Below are positions 26,362 to 34,027 of a DNA stretch of 64,000 nt, in pieces. Origin of the DNA: Roseomonas mucosa ATCC BAA-692 (GTDB lineage: Bacteria; Pseudomonadota; Alphaproteobacteria; Acetobacterales; Acetobacteraceae); the NCBI RefSeq assembly GCF_000622225.1, contig NZ_JHWD01000004.1, positions 124,001-188,000 of the forward strand. Direction: 5' to 3'. How positions within the stretch are numbered: the stretch's first letter is position 1; each line of letters opens with the position of its first letter. The position numbers were made by a program, and so were the translations under genes. The notes under the pieces were generated by a model. That model worked only from the letters and a program-made list of their open reading frames with translations, did no database searches and had not been told where the DNA came from.

Positions 26362-27018
26362 TCAGCCGCGATTGCGGGTGGCGTCGTAGCTGAAGGACGG
26401 CAGGGCGGTCAGGCTCTCCTTGGTCACGCCGTTCAGCACCCAGCGATCGTTCTCGCCGCTCCAGCGCAGCTGGTCGAAGGGAACGCTGACCAGCTTGGCA
26501 CCGATGCCCAGGAAGCCACCCACGGACAGGATCGCCGTCGGCGCCCCCCCGTTGCCGATCAGCAGGTCATCCACCGACCCGATGGTCTCGTTGCGGTCGT
26601 TGTAGACATTGGCACCGATCACCTTGCTCGCCCGGTCGGACTGGGCGGCATGGGTCATGCCCATGGTGCCGCTGCGGGCGGCATTGTTGCCCGTGTCGCT
26701 GGTCGCGCGGTCAGCGGCGCGGCCGGCCGCGGTGCCGGACGGGTTGTTGGCCGTGCCATCGCTGTTCTGCGGATAGGCACCGGTCATGTTCGTGCCCAGC
26801 GCGCGGTCCGTCGCGCGGCCCAGGGCCGTGCCGGGCGGATTGCCGGGCGTGCCGTCGGCGGGGGTGTGGCTGCCGGTCGCGGAATCCGCTGCCCGCTGCG
26901 TGGCGGTGGAGGAAGGATTGCCCGGCGTGCCATCGCGCGGCGTGGAGGTGTTCTGCGCCATCACCGGCAGGGCCAGCATCACGGCCACGGCGGTCATGCC
27001 GAGGAGGTTCTTACGCAT
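26362..27018 (-). CDS. Exported repeat protein with PRC-barrel domain
   Basis: A 218-residue protein with a clear Sec signal peptide (MRKNLLGMTAVAV... MAQ). The N-terminal half holds about two and a half copies of the NPxGTAxxRAxDRAxGT...GAYPxxSDGT module. The C-terminal half, from about residue 130, is a PRC-barrel (SKVIGANVYNDRNETIGSVDDLLI, then ILSVGGFLGIGAKLVSVPFDQL). PRC-barrels bind small ligands or proteins; an exported one is often stress-related, but no role is proven. GGAGAG lies eight bases before the ATG. It is divergent from recX. Confidence 0.8.
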   Translation of the reverse strand: MRKNLLGMTAVAVMLALPVMAQNTSTPRDGTPGNPSSTATQRAADSATGSHTPADGTPGNPPGTALGRATDRALGTNMTGAYPQNSDGTANNPSGTAAGRAADRATSDTGNNAARSGTMGMTHAAQSDRASKVIGANVYNDRNETIGSVDDLLIGNGGAPTAILSVGGFLGIGAKLVSVPFDQLRWSGENDRWVLNGVTKESLTALPSFSYDATRNRG

Positions 27019-27141
27019 CGTTCTTCTCTCCGGGACTGGGGTTCTCCGATGCCCGCTGGAACGCGCCCTGCCCGGCCACGGTTGCGAATCGTTCATGCGC
27101 GCCATGCGCGAAAACACGCCGCCGCCGCGCCGGGCGCGGAA

Positions 27142-27163
27142 CGGGTGCGATAGGCCGCACCCG
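27142..27163. promoter_or_regulatory. Inverted repeat upstream of recX
   Basis: CGGGTGCG and CGCACCCG are perfect 8-base arms with a six-base spacer in the divergent region between the PRC-barrel gene and recX. It may be a regulator site or leader hairpin; nothing else supports a function. Confidence 0.3.
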
Positions 27164-27230
27164 GCTTCCGTGCCACTATGCCGCCGTGGCGCAAGGTGAT
27201 CGGCAAAGGCCCGGCCGGAAGGCACGGGAC

Positions 27231-27869
27231 ATGGGAGGAAGCGCGGTTGGGCCGCCGCAGGCCCCGCGGCGCCCGCGCGAGATTCCGGCGGGCCCGGCGC
27301 CGGACGCGGCCTCGCTGCGGGAGGCCGCGCTGAACCACCTGGCCCGTTTCGCCAGCACGGAAAGCAACCTCGTCCGCGTGCTGCAACGGCGCATCGCCCG
27401 CTGGGCGCAGCGCGCGGAGCGCGAGGGCCAGCCGTCGGAGGAGATCGCCCGACATGTCGCGGCGGCGCGGGAAAAGGCGGCGCAAGCGGCGCGTGACATG
27501 GTCTCCGCCGGCGCGGTGGACGATGCCGCCTTTGCCGCGGCCCGGGTCCGGCGGCTGAGCCGGGCAGGACGTTCCCGCCGCGCCGTGGCGGCGCATCTGG
27601 CGGGCAAGGGCGTGGCGGCGGAAACCGCGGGCGCGGCGCTGGAGGACAGCGCCACCGACGAGCTCGACGCCGCCCTGGCGCATCTGCGCCGCCGCCGGCA
27701 GGGCCCCTTCGCCCCCGGCGCGGCGGAGGAGCCGGCGGACGAGGCGGCGCGGCTGAAGGCTCTGGGCGCCCTGGCCCGGGCCGGCTTCCCCCGAGACGTC
27801 GCCGAGCGCGCCCTGGACCTTTCCCCCGAGGAGGCCACCGAACGCCTCCTCGCCGCGCGCCGCGACTGA
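27231..27869 (+). CDS. recX: Regulatory protein RecX
   Basis: RecX-family protein of about 212 residues that modulates RecA filaments in DNA repair. The helical repeats begin with REAALNHLARFASTESNLVRVLQRRI and continue with VSAGAVDDAAFAAARVRRLSRAGRSRRAVAAHLAGKG. These are the family's three-helix units. The ATG at 27231 is eight bases after AAGG; a GTG at 27186 would add 15 residues. recA is not in the window. azlC follows almost directly, but no functional link is evident. Confidence 0.88.
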   Translation: MGGSAVGPPQAPRRPREIPAGPAPDAASLREAALNHLARFASTESNLVRVLQRRIARWAQRAEREGQPSEEIARHVAAAREKAAQAARDMVSAGAVDDAAFAAARVRRLSRAGRSRRAVAAHLAGKGVAAETAGAALEDSATDELDAALAHLRRRRQGPFAPGAAEEPADEAARLKALGALARAGFPRDVAERALDLSPEEATERLLAARRD

Positions 27870-27870
27870 G

Positions 27871-28626
27871 ATGGGCATGACGGAACCGACGGGCCCCGCA
27901 TCGCCCCGCGAGCCCTTCACCCGCGAGGGCCTCCGCCGTGGGGCCCGCACCGCCCTGCCGCTGCTGATCGGCTACCTGCCCTTCGCCATGGTGATCGGCG
28001 TGATCTCCCAGGCGCACGGCCTGTCGCTGCTGGAAACCGGGCTGATGGGCGCCACGGTCTTCGCCGGCGCCTCGCAGCTCCTGGCGCTGGAGCTCTGGGC
28101 CGATCCGGTGCCGGTGGTGGCGACCATCGTGGCGGCGCTGGTGGTGAACCTGCGCTTCCTGCCGATCACGGCCTCCCTGTCGCACTGGTTCGTGCGGCTG
28201 CGCGGCTGGCGCGTCTGGGGCACGCTGGCGACCGTCACCGACCATGCCCTGGCCTTCTCCGTCACCGAGGAGCGGGCGGGGCGGGTCGATGCGGGCTTTC
28301 TGCTCGGCCTCGGCCTCGTCACCTGGGCCGGCTGGATCGTCTTCTGCGTGGGCGGGCACATGCTGGGCAGCGCCGTGGTGCTGCCGCCCGGCCATGCGCT
28401 CTACTTCGCCTCCGTTTCCGCCTTCATCTCGCTGCTGGTGCCGCTCTGGCGCGGCTTCGGGCGAGATCTGCTGCCCTGGCTGCTGGCCGCCATCCTGTCG
28501 CTGGGCCTCTTCCTGCTCGGCATGCCGACGCCCTTGCCGCTGCTGTCCGGCGCCCTGGGCGGGGCGTTCCTGGCCGCTTGGCTGGCCACGCGCCGCCGGA
28601 ACATCCAGCCCGGGGCCGCGCCATGA
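27871..28626 (+). CDS. azlC: AzlC family branched-chain amino acid exporter subunit
   Basis: Large subunit of the AzlCD (LIV-E) exporter family, about 251 residues with seven or eight hydrophobic segments. Family motifs are LPFAMVIGVISQAHGLS, GATVFAGASQLLALELW and ALVVNLRFLPITASLSHW. The ATG at 27871 is two bases after recX; an ATG at 27877 has better spacing to GAG and may be used. Its stop overlaps the azlD start. Members export branched-chain or other amino acids; the substrate here is not known. Confidence 0.9.
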   Translation: MGMTEPTGPASPREPFTREGLRRGARTALPLLIGYLPFAMVIGVISQAHGLSLLETGLMGATVFAGASQLLALELWADPVPVVATIVAALVVNLRFLPITASLSHWFVRLRGWRVWGTLATVTDHALAFSVTEERAGRVDAGFLLGLGLVTWAGWIVFCVGGHMLGSAVVLPPGHALYFASVSAFISLLVPLWRGFGRDLLPWLLAAILSLGLFLLGMPTPLPLLSGALGGAFLAAWLATRRRNIQPGAAP

Positions 28627-28988
28627 CCCACTCCCCCTGGCTGCTGCGCGGCGACGTGCTGATCGCCGTGCTGGGCATGGGCCTGGTCACCTTCCTGTGC
28701 CGGATCGGTGGCCATATCCTGCGCCAGGCCTTCCGCCTGCCGCCCTTCGTGGAAACCATGCTGCGGGAACTGCCCGGCCCGCTCTTCGTCGCCTATGTCG
28801 CGCCCGCGCTCTGGCTGCAGGGCCCCGCCGGCCTGGGTGGCGCGGCGCTGGCGGTGCTGGTGCAATGGCGGACGCGGCAGCTCGCCCTTTCCATCCCGGC
28901 CGGTGTGCTGGGCGTGGCACTGGCGCGGGAAGCCGCCGCGTTGGTGGAGCAGGGTGCCGCTTTCGGCGCCAGTTTCCTGGGTTCCTGA
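28623..28988 (+). CDS. azlD: AzlD family small transporter subunit
   Basis: A 121-residue membrane protein with about four helices that pairs with AzlC. Motifs include GMGLVTFLCRIGG, the loop FVETMLRELPGPLFVAYVAPALW and a C-terminal hydrophobic run. The ATGA overlap with azlC shows coupled translation and supports a 1:1 complex in the inner membrane. Confidence 0.9.
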   Translation: MTHSPWLLRGDVLIAVLGMGLVTFLCRIGGHILRQAFRLPPFVETMLRELPGPLFVAYVAPALWLQGPAGLGGAALAVLVQWRTRQLALSIPAGVLGVALAREAAALVEQGAAFGASFLGS

Positions 28989-29116
28989 CCCAACCCCGCC
29001 TCGCTTCGCGGCACGGGCTGCGCCGCCTGCCTGTGTCGGGGCGCGGCACCTTCCTTGCTTGTCGTTGCAGCGCACAATAACTGGAACGGCACAGCCGGGA
29101 TAAGCAGGAGCCCCGC

Positions 29117-29677
29117 TTGCGCGTGCTGCTGGTGGATGACGAAGAGGACCGCGCGGCCACGGTCAGCGCCGGGCTGACCGCCGCCGGCTGCACGGTGGTC
29201 GCGGTGGCGCCGGATGCGACGCAGCTCACCCGCCGCGTGCGGGAGAGCGGCGCCGATGTCATCGTCTGTGCGCTCGACGACCCCTCGCGCGATGCGCTGG
29301 AAAGCATGGGCGCGCTGCACCGGGACGAGCCGCGCCCGGTGGTGGTCTTCGCCGCACGTGGCGACACCGACCAGATCCAGGCGGCGCTGGAGGCCGGGGT
29401 GGCTGCCTATGTGGTGGAGGGCCTGTCGCCGGAGCGCGTCCGCCCGGTCATCGAGGTCGCCATCCTGCGTTTCCGCGCGCACCAGGCCCTGCGGCGGGAG
29501 TTGGAGGAGGCGCGGGCCAGCCTCGCAGAACGCAAGCTGATCGACGCCGCCAAGCTGCGCCTGATGCAACAGGCAAAGCTGAGCGAGCCGGAGGCCTACA
29601 AGCGCCTGCGGCGGATGGCAATGGAGCGGCGGATCAGGCTGATCGATCTTGCAGCAGAAATTCTGACTCTTTCATAG
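29117..29677 (+). CDS. nasT: ANTAR-domain antiterminator, NasT-like
   Basis: A 186-residue response-regulator-like protein. The N-terminal receiver-like domain is followed by a coiled linker (about 120-140) and a C-terminal ANTAR RNA-binding domain (about 135-182, with AKLRLMQQAKLSEPEAYKRLRRMAMERR). NasT antiterminates nitrate-assimilation leaders when released by NasS. The start is TTG, eight bases after GGAG, which keeps expression low. The position where NasT relatives carry the receiver aspartate is Ala52 here (DVIVCALDDPSRD), so phosphorylation is unlikely. nasS and the whole nitrate operon follow. Confidence 0.88.
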   Translation: MRVLLVDDEEDRAATVSAGLTAAGCTVVAVAPDATQLTRRVRESGADVIVCALDDPSRDALESMGALHRDEPRPVVVFAARGDTDQIQAALEAGVAAYVVEGLSPERVRPVIEVAILRFRAHQALRRELEEARASLAERKLIDAAKLRLMQQAKLSEPEAYKRLRRMAMERRIRLIDLAAEILTLS

Positions 29678-29681
29678 TCAA

Positions 29682-29728
29682 ATGCCCTTTTGATATGCAT
29701 ATATGCCCGAGTTTGTAAAAAAATGCCC
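29682..29728. repeat. Three ATGCCC direct repeats in the nasT-nasS gap
   Basis: ATGCCC occurs at 29682, 29703 and 29723, 21 and 20 bases apart (about two helical turns), in an AT-rich patch unlike its surroundings. The outer two share AATGCCCTT. The phasing suggests a multi-site regulator target upstream of the nitrate operon. Confidence 0.45.
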
Positions 29729-29804
29729 TTGTTAAAATCCTTTTCGTTTTGACCTTCGCTCCAGGGCTATGATTTAAGCATCCCCACCGGGGCCGCGCTC
29801 AAGG

Positions 29805-30989
29805 ATGCGCGCGGCAAGCGAACCCGGATCGAGACAGCGGTCCAAGGGCGGATCGCCAGCCATCCCCGCCAGGGGTCCGGACCCGATCCGCGTGTCTGCC
29901 GCAACCCTCGCCCCTCCCCGTCCCGTGCTGCTGAGCGAACTGGGCTCCGGCCTGCTCCGGCTGGGCTTCGTGCCGCTGACCGACGCCGCGCCGCTGCTGG
30001 TGGCTCAGGAACTGGGCATGTTCGCCGCCGCCGGGCTGCGGGTCGTGCTTTCCGCCGAGACAGCCTGGGCCGCGGTGCGCGACAAGATCGCCTTCGGCGG
30101 GCTGGACGCGGCCCACCTGCTCGGCCCGATGCCCATCGCCCTGGCCTGCGGTCTGGGCGGCGTGCGGCACCGGCTGGCGATCGGCGCCGGACTCGGCCTG
30201 AACGGCAACCGGCTGGTCCTGTCCGGCGCCCTTGCCGCGCGGCTCGACCCGTCGCTGCCGCTGACGCCGCAGGGCTTCGCCGCGCTGGTGCGCGCGCTGC
30301 CCGCGCCGCCGCGCCTCGCCGTGGTCTTCCCCTTCTCCTCGCACAACTACCTGCTGCGCCACTGGGTGGCGCTGGGCGGGCTCAACCCGGACCGGGACCT
30401 GCACCTCTGCGTGCTGCCGCCCTCCCGGGCCGGCGATGCGCTGGCGACCGGGGAGATCGACGGCTTCTGCGCCGGCGAGCCCTGGGGCAGCGAGGCGGCG
30501 GCACGCGGTGCCGGCCGCATCGTGCTGAGCAGCGGCGAGATCTGGGCCGGCCATCCGGAGAAGATGCTGGCCTTCTCCGAGGAATTCGTCGCCATGCGGC
30601 GCGAGGAATCCGTGGCCTGCACCGCCGCCGTGATCGCCGCCGCGCGCTGGCTGGACGATCCCGCGAACCGCGGCGAGGCCATCGCCATCCTGCGCGCCCG
30701 GGCCTTCCCCGGCCTCGCGAAGGAAACGATCGGCCTCGCCCTGGAGGGCGCGCTCCCGGATGGCCGCCTGCTCCCCGAGGAAGCACGGCTGCGCTTCCGC
30801 CCCGCCACCCTGCCGCGCGCCGACAGCGCGCGCTGGTGGCTGCGCCAGATGCGGCGCTGGGGGCACCTGCCCGCCGGTGCCGGGGAGGCCGGGGCCCTCG
30901 CCCCCTATGACGACGGCCTGTGGCGCGAGGCCGCCGCCCGTCTCTCCGAACCCGAACCTGCCCTTTCTCGCCCGGAGCCCCAGGCATGA
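29805..30989 (+). CDS. nasS: Nitrate sensor NasS (NrtA-like, cytoplasmic)
   Basis: A 394-residue protein of the NrtA/CmpA substrate-binding fold but with no signal peptide, so it stays in the cytoplasm. That is the hallmark of NasS, which binds nitrate and releases NasT. Family features include LRLGFVPLTDAAPLLVAQELGMFAAAGL, a central GEIDGFCAGEPWGS and SGEIWAGHPEKML. ATG 29805 is used; a GTG near 29891 would drop an unconserved 29-residue start. The stop overlaps the nrtA-like start (ATGA). Together with nasT this forms the control pair of the operon. Confidence 0.85.
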   Translation: MRAASEPGSRQRSKGGSPAIPARGPDPIRVSAATLAPPRPVLLSELGSGLLRLGFVPLTDAAPLLVAQELGMFAAAGLRVVLSAETAWAAVRDKIAFGGLDAAHLLGPMPIALACGLGGVRHRLAIGAGLGLNGNRLVLSGALAARLDPSLPLTPQGFAALVRALPAPPRLAVVFPFSSHNYLLRHWVALGGLNPDRDLHLCVLPPSRAGDALATGEIDGFCAGEPWGSEAAARGAGRIVLSSGEIWAGHPEKMLAFSEEFVAMRREESVACTAAVIAAARWLDDPANRGEAIAILRARAFPGLAKETIGLALEGALPDGRLLPEEARLRFRPATLPRADSARWWLRQMRRWGHLPAGAGEAGALAPYDDGLWREAAARLSEPEPALSRPEPQA

Positions 30990-32245
30990 CGATCTCCCGC
31001 CGCGCCGCCCTTTCGGCCACTGCCGCCCTTCTCGCCGCCGCCCGCGCCGCCACGCCGCGCGGTGCCTTCGCCCAGGGCTCGACCACGCCCGAGGTGACCA
31101 AGGCCACGCTCGGCTACATCGCTCTCACGGACTCCGCGCCGCTGATCGTGGCGAAGGAGAAGGGCCTCTTCACCAAATACGGCATGGCGGATGTCGAGGT
31201 GGTGAAGCAGGCCTCCTGGGGCGCCACGCGCGACAACCTCGTGCTCGGCGGCGGGGCCGGCGGCATCGACGGCGCGCATCTGCTGACGCCGATGGCCTAT
31301 CTGCTGCAGGCTGGCAGGATCACGCAGAACAGCCAGCCGCTGGCGATGAACATCCTGGCGCGGCTGAACGTGAACGGCCAGGGCCTCTCCGTCGCCGCGA
31401 AGCACAAGGGCGCCACCATCGACGCCGCCCCGCTGAAATCCGTGCTGACGCCGGACAGCAAGGTGGCCATGACCTTCCGCGGCGGCACGCACGACCTGTG
31501 GCTCCGCTACTGGCTCGCCGCCGCCGGCATCGATCCGGAGAAGGACGCGCAGACCATCGTCGTGCCGCCGCCGCAGATGGTGGCGAACATGAAGGTCGGC
31601 ACCATGGATGCCTTCTGCGTCGGCGAGCCCTGGCCGGCGCAGACGGTGAACCAGAAGCTCGGCTACACCGCCGCCGTCACCGGCGAGCTGTGGAAGGACC
31701 ACCCGGAGAAGGCCTTTGCCCTGCGCGCGGACTGGGTGAAGGCGAACCCGAAGGCCGCCGAGGCGCTGACCGCCGCCGTCATCGAGGCGCAGCGCTGGTG
31801 CGACGCCGACGCCAACAAGGCGGAGATGTGCGCCATCATCGGCAAGCGCGCCTGGTTCAACGTGCCGGTCGCCGACATCCTGGAGCGTTCGCGCGGCAAC
31901 ATCGACTATGGCGACGGGCGGAAGGTCGAGAGCTCGCCGCTGCTGATGAAGTTCTGGCGCGACAACGCCTCCTTCCCCTTCGCCAGCCACGACCTGTGGT
32001 TCCTCACCGAGGACATCCGCTGGGGCGTGCTGCCGGAGAACACCGACACCCGGGCGCTGGTGGCGCAGGTGAACCGCGCCGATGTCTGGCGCGCCGCCGC
32101 CGCCCGCGCGGGCGTGCCGGATGCCGAGGTGCCGCAGGGCGACAGCCGTGGCGTCGAGACCTTCTTCGACGGCAAGCGCTTCGATCCCGCCAATCCGCGC
32201 GCCTATCTCGACTCCCTTTCCATCAAGAAGCTGGCCGGAGCCTGA
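30986..32245 (+). CDS. nrtA: Periplasmic nitrate-binding protein (NrtA-like)
   Basis: Solute receptor of a nitrate ABC importer, 419 residues. It has a twin-arginine-type leader (TISRRAALSATAALLAA) and the NrtA fold with LGYIALTDSAPLIVAKEKGLF, FRGGTHDLWLRYWLAAAGIDP and MDAFCVGEPWPAQ. Its close kinship to nasS next door, with the addition of an export signal, is the usual split of sensor and receptor. The ATG overlaps the nasS stop. Confidence 0.9.
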   Translation: MTISRRAALSATAALLAAARAATPRGAFAQGSTTPEVTKATLGYIALTDSAPLIVAKEKGLFTKYGMADVEVVKQASWGATRDNLVLGGGAGGIDGAHLLTPMAYLLQAGRITQNSQPLAMNILARLNVNGQGLSVAAKHKGATIDAAPLKSVLTPDSKVAMTFRGGTHDLWLRYWLAAAGIDPEKDAQTIVVPPPQMVANMKVGTMDAFCVGEPWPAQTVNQKLGYTAAVTGELWKDHPEKAFALRADWVKANPKAAEALTAAVIEAQRWCDADANKAEMCAIIGKRAWFNVPVADILERSRGNIDYGDGRKVESSPLLMKFWRDNASFPFASHDLWFLTEDIRWGVLPENTDTRALVAQVNRADVWRAAAARAGVPDAEVPQGDSRGVETFFDGKRFDPANPRAYLDSLSIKKLAGA

Positions 32246-32250
32246 GCCCG

Positions 32251-33123
32251 ATGAACGCCGTCACCCCCGTCAAGGGCGTGCCCGCCGGTGGCTCCACCAC
32301 CGCGCCGCCCGAGTTCCGCCAGCCCTCCGCCCTGGCGCTGAAGGTCCGCCATGTCGCGCAGAACGTCCTGCCGCCGCTGCTCGTGCTGCTGGTGCTGGGC
32401 CTGGTCTGGCAGGTGCTCTGCTCCCGCCCGGATGCCACGCTCCCCGCGCCCAGCAAGGTCTGGACGGACAGCTACGACCTGATCGTCGATCCCTTCTTCG
32501 ACCGTGGCGGGCTGGACAAGGGCCTGTTCTGGCACCTCGCCGCCTCGCTCTCCCGCGTCGCCATGGGCTTCTCCATCGCGGTGGTGGTAGGCATCGCCAC
32601 GGGGATGCTGATCGGCACCTCGGACTTCGCCATGCGCGGCCTCGACCCGCTCTTCCAGGTGCTGCGCACCGTGCCGCCGCTGGCCTGGCTGCCGCTCTCC
32701 CTCGCCGCCTTCCGCGAGGCGCAGCCCTCGGCGATCTTCGTGATCTTCATCACCTCGGTCTGGCCGATCATCATCAACACCGCCGTCGGCGTGCGCAACG
32801 TGCCGCAGGACTACCGCAACGTCGCCAAGGTGCTGCGGATGAGCCTGCCCGACTGGTTCCTGCGCATCGTGATCCCCTCCGCCGCGCCCTACATCTTCAC
32901 CGGCCTGCGCATCGGCGTCGGCCTTTCCTGGCTCGCCATCATCGCGGCGGAGATGCTGATCGGCGGCGTCGGCATCGGCTTCTTCATCTGGGATGCCTGG
33001 AACTCCTCCAACCTCTCCGACATCATCGTGGCGCTGGTCTATGTCGGCGTGGTCGGCTTCCTGCTCGACCGCCTCGTCGCCCTGATCGGCCGCCTCGTCA
33101 CCCGCGGCACCGCCTCGGCCTGA
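32251..33123 (+). CDS. nrtB: Nitrate ABC transporter permease (NrtB-like)
   Basis: Inner-membrane permease of 290 residues. A soluble N-terminal tail (about 35 residues) precedes about six helices. The coupling loop RNVAKVLRMSLPDWFLRIVIPSAAP is the EAA motif of the NrtB/SsuC/TauC group, and LRTVPPLAWLPLSL precedes it. It starts five bases after the nrtA stop and is followed by the ATPase. The whole set imports nitrate (and perhaps nitrite). Confidence 0.9.
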   Translation: MNAVTPVKGVPAGGSTTAPPEFRQPSALALKVRHVAQNVLPPLLVLLVLGLVWQVLCSRPDATLPAPSKVWTDSYDLIVDPFFDRGGLDKGLFWHLAASLSRVAMGFSIAVVVGIATGMLIGTSDFAMRGLDPLFQVLRTVPPLAWLPLSLAAFREAQPSAIFVIFITSVWPIIINTAVGVRNVPQDYRNVAKVLRMSLPDWFLRIVIPSAAPYIFTGLRIGVGLSWLAIIAAEMLIGGVGIGFFIWDAWNSSNLSDIIVALVYVGVVGFLLDRLVALIGRLVTRGTASA

Positions 33124-33137
33124 AGGAAGCGACCGAC

Positions 33138-34013
33138 ATGACCAGCATCCAGGCCCAGGGGCAGACCCAAGGGCAGAACCAGGGCCAGACAGCGGCCCCG
33201 GCGCAGGCGGCGCCTCCGGCCACGCAGGGCCCCGCCTTCCTCGAGATCACCCGCCTCTCGATCCGTTTCGGCACCAACATCCCGGTGCTGAGCAACGTGG
33301 ACCTGCGCATCGCGAAGGGCGAGTACATCTCGGTGATCGGCCATTCCGGCTGCGGCAAGTCCACGCTGCTGAACGTGGTGGCGGGGCTGCTGCCCGCATC
33401 GCTGGGCGGCGTGGTGCTGGAGGGCCGCGAGGTCAACCAGCCCGGGCCTGACCGCGCCGTGGTGTTCCAGAACCACAGCCTGCTGCCCTGGCTCACCTGC
33501 TACGAGAATGTCCGCCTCGCCGTGGACCGCACCGTGGGCCGGAAGATGTCGCGCGCCGCGCGGCACGAATGGACCATGGAGAATATCGAGCTGGTCCGCA
33601 TGACCCATGCGAAGGACCGGCGCCCGGCCGAGATCTCCGGCGGCATGAAGCAGCGCATCGGCATCGCCCGGGCGCTGTCGATGAAGCCCTCCGTGCTGCT
33701 GCTGGACGAGCCCTTCGGCGCGCTGGACGCGCTGACCCGCGCGCATCTGCAGGACCAGGTGATGGACATCCATGCCCGGCTCGGCACCACGGTGATGATG
33801 ATCACCCATGACGTGGACGAGGCCGTGCTGCTGTCCGACCGCATCGTGATGCTGACCAACGGGCCGAATGCCCAGGTGGGCGAGATCCTGGAGGTGGGCC
33901 TGCCGCGCCCGCGCGACCGGCTGGCGCTCGCCTCCGATCCGAAGTTCCTCCATGCCCGCGAGGCGGTGCTGCGCTTCCTGCACGAGCGCCACTCCCTCCC
34001 GGCCGCGCATTGA
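33138..34013 (+). CDS. nrtD: Nitrate ABC transporter ATPase (NrtD-like)
   Basis: ATPase of the nitrate importer, 291 residues. Walker A GHSGCGKST is at residues 68-76, followed by the signature EISGGMKQR, Walker B VLLLDEP and H-loop ITHDVDEA. It lacks the fused NrtA-like C-terminal domain of NrtC, so it is the NrtD type. Residues 7-18 are a glutamine-rich GQT/GQN repeat encoded by three imperfect 12-bp units before the conserved domain. Fourteen bases separate it from nrtB. Confidence 0.9.
   Translation: MTSIQAQGQTQGQNQGQTAAPAQAAPPATQGPAFLEITRLSIRFGTNIPVLSNVDLRIAKGEYISVIGHSGCGKSTLLNVVAGLLPASLGGVVLEGREVNQPGPDRAVVFQNHSLLPWLTCYENVRLAVDRTVGRKMSRAARHEWTMENIELVRMTHAKDRRPAEISGGMKQRIGIARALSMKPSVLLLDEPFGALDALTRAHLQDQVMDIHARLGTTVMMITHDVDEAVLLSDRIVMLTNGPNAQVGEILEVGLPRPRDRLALASDPKFLHAREAVLRFLHERHSLPAAH
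33156..33191 (+). repeat. Three-copy imperfect 12-bp tandem repeat inside nrtD
   Basis: The units CAGGGGCAGACC, CAAGGGCAGAAC and CAGGGCCAGACA follow each other in frame and encode QGQT-QGQN-QGQT near the N-terminus of the ATPase. Confidence 0.75.
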
Positions 34014-34027
34014 GGGAAGCCGGGGCG

